Below are positions 25,599-36,195 of a stretch of DNA of 64,000 nucleotides, one piece after another. The notes under the pieces were generated by a model, which was given only the letters and a program-made list of their open reading frames with translations, was not told the DNA's origin and did not search any database. How positions within the stretch are numbered: position 1 is the first letter of the stretch; every line of letters begins with the position of its first letter. The stretch spans positions 1-64,000 of the forward strand of contig CAKKRE010000020.1 in assembly GCA_919902505.1 (NCBI GenBank), read 5' to 3'. Made by a program: the position numbers and the translations under genes. The stretch is from Nitrospiraceae bacterium (GTDB lineage: Bacteria > Nitrospirota > Nitrospiria > Nitrospirales > Nitrospiraceae).

Positions 25599-27976
25599 AC
25601 CTGCTCCTGCCTGACCGGCAACGCGACCGTAAAGACCGCGCCGCCTTCGGGACGATTCGCCGCCTTGATCTGCCCGCCATGGGCGTCCACCACCAGCTGA
25701 CAGAAGTGCAGCCCCAGGCCGCGGCCGATCCGGTAATCCTGCCCGTCTTTTTTCCTAAAAAACATCTCGAAGAGATGCGGCAGGTCCTCCGGCGTAATTC
25801 CAGGCCCCTCATCCTGGATCTGAATCGTCACGATCGAACAAGCATCTGGCCCGGCGACAGTTTCTCCCTGTGAGACCTGTCCCCCATTCACCTGCACGCT
25901 AATCATGATGGCGCCCCGTGCCGGCGAATACTTCAACGCGTTGTGGATCAAATTGATCAGCACCCGCTGCAAGCGCCGGCCGTCCCCCATGATCCACACC
26001 GCCTCCGAGGGAACCTGCACGTTGAATCGCACCTCTTGCGCCTCGGCCTCGGAGCGAAAGAGTCGCAACACTTCGTTCATCAACAGACTTGGCGACACCG
26101 GTGACGTACTTAACGGCAGTCCCGAATAATTCTCCTGATAGACATCCAACATGTCGTTGATCATACCCAGCAGGAGATCAGTGGTGAAGCGCAAGTCCTC
26201 CAGACAGCGACGCGGTGGATCCTGGCCCATCTCAGGGCACCCTCCAAGCCACTCCAGCGTCTTCTTGATCCCGGCCAGCGGATTCCTGATGTCGTGGGCA
26301 AACATCGAAGCAAATTGGCTCAACGAAGCCAGCCGCTCGGACCGAACTACTTGCCGCTCAAGCGCCTTCTGCTCGGTGAGGTCGCGGAGTTGGATCATGA
26401 TCGATTCAATGCGGCCCGCTTTCTTGACCGGCACCCAATCAACCTCCATCGTCAGATCACCGGTGGGTATCGGGACGTGCATTGCCCCACCCGACAGGTC
26501 CGCCCCGCTCCGAATCACTGACTCCAACTGCTCCAGCAAGCGAGGCTGCTCTGACCCAGCGACAAGGTCCGTGAACGGGCGCCGGGCGAGGGTCGAGGCC
26601 GGCCGCCCGAGTATGACCTCCCCTCGCCGATTGATGTCCAGGATGGAGCCGAACGGATCGATCAGAATTTTGGTATCGACCGAATGGTTCCACAGGAGCC
26701 GGTAATGCTCCTCCGACGTGGCGAGATCAAGATTCACCTGCTCCAACCGGCGGACGTACTGCGCCTTCACTCGGGACGCCTGTTCCAATCGTTGCGCGAG
26801 ATCGTCGAAACTCGCGGCCAGCGCATCGATCTCGACAATCCCGCTGGGCCGGGAGGAGGCCTGGGACGGCAGCGGTTCCGACGGCCATGCGCCGCCGAAG
26901 ACATTGACCCGCTGAATCAAATCGCCGAGGGGACGCACGATGCGTCGGGCCAGCCGCCAGCGCAGCCACACGATGAACGCGACGGCTCCGACCCAGAACG
27001 CCCCCAGTTTCCCCATGAGGGCCAGCAACGGCTCGAACGTCTCCGACGGATCCTGCTGCATCAGGATGAACCAGCCACGGGCTTGCTCGATCTGCGCCGG
27101 CAGGACGACCCGGGCCAGACCGATGATGCTCTGGTTCCCGCCATGAGTATCCTGCTCCAACTGAAGCCATCGAGCGGCGGGAGCATCCGTTGGTGCCTGC
27201 ATAGATTGTGTCTGGAGGGTCGCGTGAAGATTGGGGGCACGCATGGAACAGGCGAGCACCACGCCGTCCTCGGCCAGCAGCATCATGTGTCCTGTCTGGC
27301 CGATGCGGCTTCCCACAATCGAGGACAGGATGCGGTCCGTCCCGATCACAGCCTTCAGGGCCCCTCGTACCGGCTGCCCCTGTCCGCCGATCGGCACTGC
27401 GACTTCCCAAAAACCCCGGCCATTGTCGTCTACAGTCAGCGGACCGGCCCAGGCGCGTTGAGCCGAGAACACCACCGGCCACCATGGTTGCTGCGCATAA
27501 AACGTCCGTGCAGATTCGCTCTGCCGGCCTCCGACCAATTGGCCATCCCACCGGACAATCACCAGCGAGTGAAAATAACGATGCTGCTCCTCTCGCCACT
27601 GCTCGAACTGCAGCGTAGGCTGGTTCGCAGAGGACGCCCCTTCCACGGATGCTCGAATCTCAGGAAGGGCACTGAGCCGTTGCATCCATTCGAGTTCCTG
27701 GGCAAGCAACAGGGCCGCTTTGTCTGCGCTCTGGCGGGCTATTTCCTGGAAAGTTATGCCGACGGTGGTGTGAAGTGACTGCGTGGCATGCCAGTAGGCA
27801 TACACGAGACCGACTGTGCCGGAAAGAATCCCTACCGACAGCACAGAGAGGGTAATCAAACTCTGGAGACTGACCCGCTGACGCATGGCGGCAGGCCATT
27901 GGGAGGAGCGACTCGACCGGCTCCTTGGACCAGGCAGCGAGTTCTGCCGGGAGGGAATGCCCGCCGGATCGCACAT
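25580..27976 (-). CDS. Sensor histidine kinase with dCache-like sensor, HAMP and PAS
   Basis: 798 residues as drawn. A membrane helix at about 38-60, a periplasmic Cache-type sensor (about 65-320; 'RYFHSLVIVRWDGQLVGG', 'VDDNGRGFWEVAVPIGGQG'), a second helix (about 325-345), HAMP, PAS ('YRLLWNHSVDTKILIDPFGS'), phospho-accepting His in 'MFAHDIRNPLAG' and an HATPase domain ('NLIHNALKYSP', 'DEGPGI', 'GRGLGLHFCQLVVDAHGG'). No clear ribosome site marks the start; an ATG at 27886 would remove 30 Arg/Ser-rich residues and may be the real one. Upstream of and overlapping its response regulator. Confidence 0.92.
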   Translation of the reverse strand: MCDPAGIPSRQNSLPGPRSRSSRSSQWPAAMRQRVSLQSLITLSVLSVGILSGTVGLVYAYWHATQSLHTTVGITFQEIARQSADKAALLLAQELEWMQRLSALPEIRASVEGASSANQPTLQFEQWREEQHRYFHSLVIVRWDGQLVGGRQSESARTFYAQQPWWPVVFSAQRAWAGPLTVDDNGRGFWEVAVPIGGQGQPVRGALKAVIGTDRILSSIVGSRIGQTGHMMLLAEDGVVLACSMRAPNLHATLQTQSMQAPTDAPAARWLQLEQDTHGGNQSIIGLARVVLPAQIEQARGWFILMQQDPSETFEPLLALMGKLGAFWVGAVAFIVWLRWRLARRIVRPLGDLIQRVNVFGGAWPSEPLPSQASSRPSGIVEIDALAASFDDLAQRLEQASRVKAQYVRRLEQVNLDLATSEEHYRLLWNHSVDTKILIDPFGSILDINRRGEVILGRPASTLARRPFTDLVAGSEQPRLLEQLESVIRSGADLSGGAMHVPIPTGDLTMEVDWVPVKKAGRIESIMIQLRDLTEQKALERQVVRSERLASLSQFASMFAHDIRNPLAGIKKTLEWLGGCPEMGQDPPRRCLEDLRFTTDLLLGMINDMLDVYQENYSGLPLSTSPVSPSLLMNEVLRLFRSEAEAQEVRFNVQVPSEAVWIMGDGRRLQRVLINLIHNALKYSPARGAIMISVQVNGGQVSQGETVAGPDACSIVTIQIQDEGPGITPEDLPHLFEMFFRKKDGQDYRIGRGLGLHFCQLVVDAHGGQIKAANRPEGGAVFTVALPVRQEQVCPSPS

Positions 27977-28076
27977 CGGTTACGTCATGTCACACTCCAC
28001 TGCTTTCGAGCGTACTCTCGCCACCCCTTCAGCATACAAAATTCAGGCGGCCAAACATAGGCCTCATATTTCACGG

Positions 28077-30509
28077 TCATCGCAACTCGACAATGGTGAC
28101 ACCGTCGCCCCCTTCCGCGCGATCACCGGGGCGAAAACTCACGACGTAGGGAGACGCCTTCAAGTAGTCCCGGAGTACGGTCCTCAGTCGGCCGGTCCCG
28201 TGCCCGTGAATGATGCGCACAAACGGGCTCCCGCCGAAGATGGCCCGATCGAGCCCGGCCACCACGATGTCCAATGCGTCGTCTGCGGCCTGGCCTCGCA
28301 CATCCAACGTCTCCTGGATCTCCTCGGGGGCCAGGGTCTGATTGGTTCGCCTGGACGTCACCGCCGTCGTCTTACGAGGCTCGCTTCGAACGGGCTGATG
28401 GGGTCGCGCGAGGCCTACCAGACTTCCCACGTTCGCCAGAATTTCGCCTTCCCCGACTTTCAGGCGCACACGTTTTTTCCCCTGCGGGCTTTCGAGCAAG
28501 GTTCCCGTCAGGCCTAACCCGACCACCTCCACCGCATCTCCCACCGACAGCTGATCCACGGGAATCGGCTCCTGCGCCGCTCCCACTTCACGACTGACTG
28601 CTTGCTCCAGTTCGATGAGCCGGACTTTGGCTTCCTTGGCCTTGAGCAACTTTTGGTCGCGCTTCAGGTCGTCGAGCGTGGCTTGGACCGCGGCCCGGGC
28701 ACGCTGAAATTCCTGGGACAGCTTTTTCTTCAGTCCTTGTCGCTCGTCCTGCTCCGACTCCTGCAGGAAGGCCAGCAGTTCCTGAGACTCGCGCGCCGCC
28801 TGCTCGGCACTCTGCTTGGCAGCCGTTGCGGCAGCGAGGTCCTCGCTCATACGCCGCTGTTTGTCCTGCAAATCATTCAGCAGGGTCTCCAGTAGCCGAT
28901 TATCGCCCTGCAGTCGGGCACGGGCATCCTGCAGCAACGACTCATCCATCCCGAGACGCCCGGCAATTTCGATAGCCGCCGACCCTCCCGGCTGCCCCTG
29001 GATCAGCCGATAGGTCGGGGAGAGGGTGTCGATGTTGAACTCCACACTCGCATTGGCGAAGCCCGGCGTCTCTTGCGCCAATCCTTTCAACAAGCTGTAG
29101 TGCGTGGTGGCGACCACCTTCACGCCCGCTGCCGCCAACCGGCACAGCAGCGCGCTCGCCAATGCCGCGCCTTCAGCCGGATCCGTGGACGTGACCGGCT
29201 CATCGAGCAATACCAATGCCCGTCCCGGGTGTATCGGCGAGGGCGAAGGGCCGACGTCGGTTCCTTCAGACACCTCTTTCAGCAATTGCACCATCTGCAT
29301 GATATGGGCCGAAAAACTGGACAGATCCCGCGCCAGATCCTGCGCGTCGCCGATATCCGCATAGACCGAAGGGAACATCGCCATCTCCGACTCGGGCGCA
29401 CAGGGAAGATGCAGACCGCAGCGCACCATCAATGCGAACAATCCCAGCAGTTTCAGCGTGACGGTTTTTCCGCCCGTGTTGGGTCCGGAAATGATGAGGA
29501 CTCGCACGGTTTCATCGAACACCAGGTCATTCGGCACTACCTGTTCCTTGGTCAGGACCAGGAACGGGTGCCGCGCGCGGTTGAGCAGGATACGCCCCTG
29601 CTCATTGAGACGCGGCGGAACGGCCTGCAGCCGCTGGCTCAGCCCGGCCTTCGCGGAAATGGCATCAAGCTCGCCGAGCAACGCCACACTGCCGGCAAGC
29701 GCCGGCTGATGAGGCGCCACCATCGCCGACAGTTCCCGCAGAATTCTCCGCACCTCACGCTCAACATCCAAATCCACGACTTTGATGGAGTTATTGAGAT
29801 CCACCAGCTCGCGAGGCTCCAGAAACACCGTGGCTCCGCTCGACGAGACGTCATGCACAATGCCGGGAATCCGGCCCTGCATCTCGGCCTTGATCGGGAC
29901 CACGTAGCGCCCTTCCCGTTGCGCAAAATAGTGTTCCTGCAGCACCTCCTCATACCGGCGCGAGTGGAGAATCTGGTCGAGGCGATGCCGCATCTGCTGC
30001 TTGAGGTCATTGGCGCGCTGCATCAACCTATGCAGTTCGGGGCTGGCTGACTCCCTCATCGATCCGTCGGGATCGATGGCGGCATGTAAGGCAATGGTCA
30101 GCCGGCGATACTCCTCGACCGGTCCAAGCTGCGCCGCCATCGCACCCACGGCCGGGGCATCGGCCTGATGACGCAGGAGATACCGCTGCACGTCATCGAT
30201 CAATCCCAAGACCGACGCAATGTCCCTCAACTCGTGCGCCTCAAGACAGGCACCCTTGGCGACCCGGCCTAACCACTCCGCCACATTGGGAAATCGGAGG
30301 ACCGGAAAAGGATCGACCCCGGACCTCAATCGAAGCATGTCCGACGTTTCCTGCTGGCGCATTTGGGCTTGCGACAGGTTGATTTCCAGAACCAGCGATC
30401 GACAGCGCTCCGCCCCGATTGCAGACTGGGCATAGGAGGCCAGGTGATCCAGCAGCTTGGCCCATTCCAGCACATTGCACGATTCGGACTGTAAGGTTTC
30501 AGATTGCAT
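28077..30509 (-). CDS. mutS2: MutS2-family ATPase/endonuclease
   Basis: 810 residues, normal for MutS2. MutS core and coiled-coil lever (about 1-310), ATPase with Walker A 'ISGPNTGGKTVTLKLLGL' (about 340-360) and Walker B region 'RALVLLDEPVTSTDPAEG', the long MutS2-specific coiled coil (about 530-650) and a C-terminal Smr nuclease domain ('LDVRGQAADDALDIVVAGLD', 'VRIIHGHGTGRLRTVLRDYL'). Unlike MutS it lacks the mismatch-recognition domain; members suppress recombination or act on collided ribosomes. Divergent from gap. Confidence 0.95.
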   Translation of the reverse strand: MQSETLQSESCNVLEWAKLLDHLASYAQSAIGAERCRSLVLEINLSQAQMRQQETSDMLRLRSGVDPFPVLRFPNVAEWLGRVAKGACLEAHELRDIASVLGLIDDVQRYLLRHQADAPAVGAMAAQLGPVEEYRRLTIALHAAIDPDGSMRESASPELHRLMQRANDLKQQMRHRLDQILHSRRYEEVLQEHYFAQREGRYVVPIKAEMQGRIPGIVHDVSSSGATVFLEPRELVDLNNSIKVVDLDVEREVRRILRELSAMVAPHQPALAGSVALLGELDAISAKAGLSQRLQAVPPRLNEQGRILLNRARHPFLVLTKEQVVPNDLVFDETVRVLIISGPNTGGKTVTLKLLGLFALMVRCGLHLPCAPESEMAMFPSVYADIGDAQDLARDLSSFSAHIMQMVQLLKEVSEGTDVGPSPSPIHPGRALVLLDEPVTSTDPAEGAALASALLCRLAAAGVKVVATTHYSLLKGLAQETPGFANASVEFNIDTLSPTYRLIQGQPGGSAAIEIAGRLGMDESLLQDARARLQGDNRLLETLLNDLQDKQRRMSEDLAAATAAKQSAEQAARESQELLAFLQESEQDERQGLKKKLSQEFQRARAAVQATLDDLKRDQKLLKAKEAKVRLIELEQAVSREVGAAQEPIPVDQLSVGDAVEVVGLGLTGTLLESPQGKKRVRLKVGEGEILANVGSLVGLARPHQPVRSEPRKTTAVTSRRTNQTLAPEEIQETLDVRGQAADDALDIVVAGLDRAIFGGSPFVRIIHGHGTGRLRTVLRDYLKASPYVVSFRPGDRAEGGDGVTIVELR

Positions 30510-30649
30510 CGCACCCCGACTGCCGGTTGATGGTTACGAAAAAACAGACTCTACCCGACCGCCCGTGCACAGGCAAGGCAAGCCCGGACCGTGTGAATGA
30601 CGACCGGCCACTAGCCAACAACCACACTCCATTTCCTCTTTTTGTATGC

Positions 30650-30678
30650 TTGACACATAGAAAGTCGGTCAGTACTAT
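30650..30678 (+). promoter_or_regulatory. Sigma-70-type promoter for gap
   Basis: TTGACA at 30650-30655, a 17-base spacer, and TACTAT at 30673-30678. Predicted transcription start near 30685, giving a leader of about 45 bases before the gap ATG at 30730, with TTGAGGA as ribosome site. This is one of the best consensus promoters in the window and probably drives the gap-pgk-tpiA-secG cluster. Confidence 0.75.
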
Positions 30679-30717
30679 CGCCCCAGACTCAATCAATTCC
30701 ACCCGTTTAATTCTTGA

Positions 30718-31737
<1,020 letters not shown>

Positions 31738-31833
31738 GCCGACTCTTGCACAACGGGCGTTTCTGACGTGCAGCGCAAATCGGCGTGAATATCGCCTAGG
31801 CTGCACACACCAGACGAGGAGTGAAGGTCTGTC

Positions 31834-33033
31834 ATGAATATTCGCAAACGCATCATCGAGGATGTCCAGCTTCGCGGGAAACGCGTGATCATTCGCGCCG
31901 ACTACAACGTTCCGCTCGATGATTCATTGCAGATCACCGACGACACCAGAATTCGATCCACGCTTCCCACCATCAATCGTGCCGTCGATGAGGGAGCAAA
32001 AGTCATCCTCTGCTCCCACCTCGGCCGGCCGAAGGGCAGATTCGATCCGAAATTCAGTCTGGCCCCCGTCGCAAAACGTCTCCAGCGCCTGCTCGGCAAA
32101 GCAGTGATTTTTGCCCCGGATTGCATCGGGGCGGCTGTCGAAGGTCTCGTCGCCAAAATGCAGCCCGGCGACGTCATGCTACTGGAAAATCTCCGTTTCC
32201 ATCCTGAAGAGGAGAAGAATGACGACGGATTTTCCAAGGCCCTGGCATCCCTCGCCGATGTGTACATCAATGACGCGTTCGGTGCCGCCCACCGCGCGCA
32301 TGCCTCTACGGTCGGCATCACCAAATACATTCCTGAAGCCGCCGCCGGGTATCTGCTCAAGAAAGAAATCGAATATCTCGAAGGCGCCGTAGAAAATCCG
32401 GTGCGACCGTTCGTCGCAATTCTCGGCGGAGCCAAAGTGTCCGGCAAAATCGGCGTGATCGAGAACCTCGGGAAAAAAGTCGACAAAGTCATCATCGGCG
32501 GCGGCATGGCTTTTACCTTCCTCAAAGCCATGGGGCTGGAGATCGGCCAATCGCTGGTTGAAAACGACATGCTCGACTTCGCCAAGGGCGTGCAAGAGCA
32601 TGCCTTTTCGAGCGGCGTCAAATTCTATCTCCCGGTGGACTGTGTTGTCGCAGCCAGCCGTGAACCGGGAGCCGAAACCAAGATCGTTCCGGTTCAGGAA
32701 ATTCCCAAAGGCTGGTACGGACTGGATATCGGTCCCGCCTCGGTCAAACTATTCTCAGAAGCAGTGCAGGATGCCAAGACCATTCTCTGGAACGGTCCCA
32801 TGGGCATGTTCGAAGTCGATGCCTTTGCCAGAGGGACCCTCGCGATGGCCCATTCCGTCGCCAATGCCTATGCCTTGACCATCGTCGGGGGAGGCGAAAC
32901 CGCCCTCGCCATCCATCGGGCCGGTGAGTCCGAAAGTATCTCGTTCATTTCAACCGGCGGTGGAGCGGCGCTGGAATTACTCGAGGGAAAAACCCTTCCG
33001 GGACTCGCAGCCCTTCCCAACCGTGCAGCATAA
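31834..33033 (+). CDS. pgk: Phosphoglycerate kinase
   Basis: 399 residues. Substrate-binding 'VIIRADYNVPLDD' and 'SHLGRPKG' in the N-terminal domain, hinge block 'FVAILGGAKVSGKIGVIENL', ADP site 'GGGMAFTFLKAMG' and 'ILWNGPMGMFEV', with the C-terminal 'FISTGGGAALELLEGK'. Transfers phosphate between 1,3-bisphosphoglycerate and ADP. GAGGAG lies before the ATG. Second gene of the glycolytic cluster. Confidence 0.97.
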   Translation: MNIRKRIIEDVQLRGKRVIIRADYNVPLDDSLQITDDTRIRSTLPTINRAVDEGAKVILCSHLGRPKGRFDPKFSLAPVAKRLQRLLGKAVIFAPDCIGAAVEGLVAKMQPGDVMLLENLRFHPEEEKNDDGFSKALASLADVYINDAFGAAHRAHASTVGITKYIPEAAAGYLLKKEIEYLEGAVENPVRPFVAILGGAKVSGKIGVIENLGKKVDKVIIGGGMAFTFLKAMGLEIGQSLVENDMLDFAKGVQEHAFSSGVKFYLPVDCVVAASREPGAETKIVPVQEIPKGWYGLDIGPASVKLFSEAVQDAKTILWNGPMGMFEVDAFARGTLAMAHSVANAYALTIVGGGETALAIHRAGESESISFISTGGGAALELLEGKTLPGLAALPNRAA

Positions 33034-33072
33034 CGACAACGTCCACCGGCTCCTTTCCACAATAGAGGCTCC

Positions 33073-33852
33073 GTGAGAACTCGCTTCATCGTCGGCAACT
33101 GGAAAATGAATAAGACCGCCTCTGAAGCCCGGGCATTCGTTCATCGTCTATCGCAGGAATTGCCCCACCATGCCGGCATTCAGATCGGCCTGACACCGCC
33201 ATTTACGGCCCTGCACGCCGTACGCGAAGCGCTGGGCCCTGCCCCGACCTTTCTCCTTGGTGCACAAAATCTCTATTGGGAAGATACAGGAGCATTCACC
33301 GGCGAAGTGTCCGGGGCGATGCTGAAAGACATCGGTTGCCGGTTTGTCCTCGTCGGCCATTCGGAGCGGCGACAGTATTTCGGCGACCAGGACAGCTGGA
33401 CGAATAAAAAAGTTCTGGCCGCCCTCCGGCATGGACTTCAACCGATTCTGTGCGTGGGAGAAACACTCCAGGATCGTGATTCGGGACAGACCGACCTCGT
33501 CATTCAACGACAGCTTCGCGCCGGGCTTGCCGGGATCGAGGCACACACGCTTCCAACCGTGACGATCGCCTATGAACCTGTGTGGGCCATTGGAACCGGG
33601 CGGGCCGCGTCACCGGAACAGGCGGTCCCAGTCCATCGGCTCATCCGTCGCACCATAAACGAACTGAGCGGAACGGACATGGGAAACCACGTCCGCATTC
33701 TCTACGGAGGGAGCGTCACACCGAACAATATCGCCGACTTTTTAGCATCCGAAGAAATCGACGGCGCACTGGTCGGCGGGGCTTGTTTAGACCCGGTCTC
33801 TTTTGCTACACTCGCCAAAGTCGCAATCGGGGCCAAACCCACCACGGTCTAA
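33073..33852 (+). CDS. tpiA: Triosephosphate isomerase
   Basis: 259 residues with a GTG start supported by AGAGG five bases upstream. Catalytic Lys in 'GNWKMNKT', electrophilic His in 'LVGHSERRQYF' and general-base Glu in 'AYEPVWAIGTG', plus the phosphate-binding 'ILYGGSVTPNN' and 'GALVGGACLD'. Interconverts dihydroxyacetone phosphate and glyceraldehyde-3-phosphate. 39 bases after pgk and 9 bases before secG. Confidence 0.97.
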   Translation: MRTRFIVGNWKMNKTASEARAFVHRLSQELPHHAGIQIGLTPPFTALHAVREALGPAPTFLLGAQNLYWEDTGAFTGEVSGAMLKDIGCRFVLVGHSERRQYFGDQDSWTNKKVLAALRHGLQPILCVGETLQDRDSGQTDLVIQRQLRAGLAGIEAHTLPTVTIAYEPVWAIGTGRAASPEQAVPVHRLIRRTINELSGTDMGNHVRILYGGSVTPNNIADFLASEEIDGALVGGACLDPVSFATLAKVAIGAKPTTV

Positions 33853-33861
33853 AGACTCAAC

Positions 33862-34215
33862 ATGTATACATTGCTCACCATCATTCATGTCATCGTCTGC
33901 CTGCTCATGATTGGAGCAATTCTGCTGCAATCCGGTAAGGGCGCTGAAATCGGTGCGGCATTCGGTGGCTCCAGCCAAACCGTATTCGGCAGCCGAGGCC
34001 CGGCTAACTTCTTGAGCAAGTTCACCGTCATCACCGCCTTTGTCTTCATGTTCACCTCATTAACTTTGGCCATCATCGCGAAGGACCGGAATATCTCATC
34101 CACAGTCATCGACCTGAATAAGAAACCAGCCGCCACAACGCCAAGTTCCACGCCGGCAGAAACCACCACAACCCCTGCCGCTGAATCCCATTCATCAGGC
34201 GAAGGATCGCACTAA
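33862..34215 (+). CDS. secG: Preprotein translocase subunit SecG
   Basis: 117 residues. Two membrane helices (about 2-22 and 52-72) flank the conserved block 'SGKGAEIGAAFGGSSQTVFG', diagnostic of SecG, followed by a Thr/Ala/Pro-rich disordered tail rich in Thr repeats. Inner-membrane accessory subunit of SecYEG. Placement directly after tpiA is common in bacteria. The tail is longer than in many SecG proteins. Confidence 0.93.
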   Translation: MYTLLTIIHVIVCLLMIGAILLQSGKGAEIGAAFGGSSQTVFGSRGPANFLSKFTVITAFVFMFTSLTLAIIAKDRNISSTVIDLNKKPAATTPSSTPAETTTTPAAESHSSGEGSH

Positions 34216-34355
34216 GCTTCCTCGCCTCGCAGCACTGACCGCTTCATAGCTATCAGTCGAACACATGACGAAATGAGGTTTACCACAGCCACGAGCTGTA
34301 GCGAATCCGTCTGCGCCTGAGATGGCTAGTGCAGTACTGTGATCGGTGAGACTGC

Positions 34356-35270
34356 TTAGACGGGAGTCAACCACTGCCGGTGAGCGGAATCGGTCCCACC
34401 CACCACGTCAAAGAATGCCTTTTGTAAGGTTTGTGTGATCGGCCCTGGCTTTCCGGTACCGATACGCCGCTGATCGATTTCCGTCACAGGGGTGAGTTCG
34501 GCCGCAGTGCCGGTGACAAAGACTTCTTCGGCCACATACATTTCGTCTCGTGTAAACCGCTCCTCGACCACGGGAATATTACGCTCCTTCGCCAATTGGA
34601 TGATGGAGTTGCGCGTAATTCCCTCAAGAATGGAGGTCAAAGGAGTCGTTTTCAAGACACCACGTCGCACGATGAACACATTTTCTCCCGTGCCTTCAGC
34701 GACATACCCTTCAGGATCCAGCATGATCGCTTCGTCATAGCCATCGGCCTTCACTTCCCGCTTGGCGAGAATGGAATTGACGTAATAGCCGGAGATTTTC
34801 CCGCGCGTCATGGAAACATTCACATGGTGACGCGTAAAGGACGACACTCTGGCTCGAATCCCCTTGGACAAGGCCTCATCGCCCAGATAGGTCCCCCATT
34901 TCCAAGCTGCGATGCTCACCTTGATAGGATTCTCAGCGGGGTACAACCCCATGGCACCATACCCGATGTACACCAACGGACGAATGTAACAAGCCTCCAG
35001 CCGATTGACTCGGACGGTCTCGACAATCGCTTCCGAGATTTGCTTCCTGTCGAAAGGCATTTGAATCAACCCGATATGAGCGGATTCAAAGAGACGATCC
35101 ACATGCTCAGGGAGCCTGAAAATGGCTGACCCGCTTTTCCCCTTGTAGCAGCGAATACCCTCAAATGCGGCCAACCCGTAGTGAAGCGAGTGCGTGAGCA
35201 CATGAACCTGCGCATCAGCCCAGGCCACAAACTTCCCATCCATCCATATTTTTTCGCTGGTTTGTAACAT
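34356..35270 (-). CDS. ilvE: Branched-chain amino acid aminotransferase
   Basis: 304 residues, class IV PLP-dependent aminotransferase. Start block 'KIWMDGKFVAWADAQVHVLT' and 'HSLHYGLAAFEGIRCY', the PLP-linked Lys in 'RGKISGYYVNSILAKREV', and 'EGTGENVFIVRRG'. Final step of Leu, Ile and Val synthesis. The ATG at 35270 has no ribosome site; the promoter hexamers end only seven bases before it, so the mRNA may be leaderless. Confidence 0.95.
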   Translation of the reverse strand: MLQTSEKIWMDGKFVAWADAQVHVLTHSLHYGLAAFEGIRCYKGKSGSAIFRLPEHVDRLFESAHIGLIQMPFDRKQISEAIVETVRVNRLEACYIRPLVYIGYGAMGLYPAENPIKVSIAAWKWGTYLGDEALSKGIRARVSSFTRHHVNVSMTRGKISGYYVNSILAKREVKADGYDEAIMLDPEGYVAEGTGENVFIVRRGVLKTTPLTSILEGITRNSIIQLAKERNIPVVEERFTRDEMYVAEEVFVTGTAAELTPVTEIDQRRIGTGKPGPITQTLQKAFFDVVGGTDSAHRQWLTPV

Positions 35271-35277
35271 GCGCGGG

Positions 35278-35307
35278 ATAATACCAGCGCCTCGCGACGA
35301 CCGTCAA
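35278..35307 (-). promoter_or_regulatory. Promoter of ilvE with almost no leader
   Basis: On the minus strand: TTGACG (35307-35302), an 18-base spacer, and TATTAT (35283-35278). The predicted start falls at about 35271, next to the ATG at 35270. No Shine-Dalgarno sequence lies between, consistent with leaderless translation of ilvE. Confidence 0.6.
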
Positions 35308-35479
35308 GACAACCGCACGTAGACATTTCGATACAGAGTGTTCAGAAATTCCGCCGCTCCGGCCCTCCTTCACACAGCGGTACTTTCAGCCAGCCTCGTT
35401 CACGGACGCACTAATTCTTGACACCCTCCGCACCGCTATGATAAACACCCACGTTCTGCTGACGAGGAGAAAGACGCAC

Positions 35480-35794
35480 ATGTACGCTATTATCGAGACA
35501 GGCGGAAAACAGTATCGAGTGGAAACCGGAACCGTGCTCCAAGTGGAGTCACTCCCGGGTGATGTCGGGCATTCTGTGCAGATCGACAAGGTCAAGCTGC
35601 TGCATGGCGAGGGCGGACTGGTAGTCGGTCAGCCGGTGGTGGCGGGGGCAACCGTGACAGCGGAAATCATCCGCCAGGGTCGCACCAGATCGATTACGGT
35701 CTTCAAGAAGCACCGTCGCAAGAATTATCGCCGTACCAGAGGCCACCGGCAGGGCTTTACGCAGCTGCGGGTTACTGGGATCGAAACGAAGTAA
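35480..35794 (+). CDS. rplU: 50S ribosomal protein L21
   Basis: 104 residues from the ATG at 35480, preceded by GAGGAGA; a longer frame from 35438 adds 14 non-conserved residues. Family start 'MYAIIETGGKQYRVETGT' and C-terminal 'KHRRKNYRRTRGHRQGFTQL', the RNA-binding tail. Component of the large ribosomal subunit. Heads rplU-rpmA-obgE-proB, a widely conserved order. Confidence 0.97.
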   Translation: MYAIIETGGKQYRVETGTVLQVESLPGDVGHSVQIDKVKLLHGEGGLVVGQPVVAGATVTAEIIRQGRTRSITVFKKHRRKNYRRTRGHRQGFTQLRVTGIETK

Positions 35795-35815
35795 CGACTC
35801 GAAGGGGAGTTTGCC

Positions 35816-36079
35816 ATGGCAACAAACAAAGGCGGCGGTTCGACAAGGAACGGCCGTGACAGTAACCCACAATACCTCGGCGTCAAAGCCTATGGCGGAG
35901 AGACGATCAAGGCAGGCTCCATCATTGTGCGCCAGCGGGGAACGAAGTTTTTCCCAGGCCTCAACGTCGGTTTGGGTCGGGATCACACCCTCTATGCCTA
36001 TGTGTCCGGTGTCGTGAAGTTCGAAGGTGGCCGCGGCCGACAGAAGGTCAGCGTCTATCCCGTCACAGCGAAGGCCTGA
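35816..36079 (+). CDS. rpmA: 50S ribosomal protein L27
   Basis: 87 residues. '[20 protein letters not shown]' is the conserved N-terminal block (the N terminus reaches the peptidyl transferase centre), followed by '[19 protein letters not shown]'. 21 bases after rplU, with AGGGGAG before the ATG. Confidence 0.97.
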   Translation: MATNKGGGSTRNGRDSNPQYLGVKAYGGETIKAGSIIVRQRGTKFFPGLNVGLGRDHTLYAYVSGVVKFEGGRGRQKVSVYPVTAKA

Positions 36080-36136
36080 TCCCTCCTCAGTCCATACCTT
36101 TGTTCCTACGGAACAGGTGCCTTCCGTTACAGCATC

Positions 36137-36195
36137 CCCCATGAGCCGGCGAATACGCTATACTGCTGTTTCTGAATAACCACGCCGGCTCGGGG
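36137..36195 (+). promoter_or_regulatory. Inverted repeat in the leader before obgE
   Basis: Left arm CCCCATGAGCCGGCG (36137-36151) and right arm CGCCGGCTCGGGG (36183-36195) pair over 13 bases with a two-base bulge. The loop is about 31 bases and contains TATACT (36159-36164). The arm ends nine bases before the obgE ATG at 36205, so folding could affect initiation. Function is inferred only. Confidence 0.45.

Noticed and set aside
26684-27778. 364-residue plus-strand frame opposite the PAS histidine kinase
   Set aside because: Antisense shadow; no start site and no family resemblance.
29073-30050. 325-residue plus-strand frame opposite mutS2
   Set aside because: Antisense shadow rich in Arg, Gln and His; mutS2 motifs are intact on the other strand.
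35418-35442. TTGACA and TATGAT before rplU
   Set aside because: The spacer is only 13 bases; a 16-17 base spacing leaves no good -10, so I do not call a promoter.
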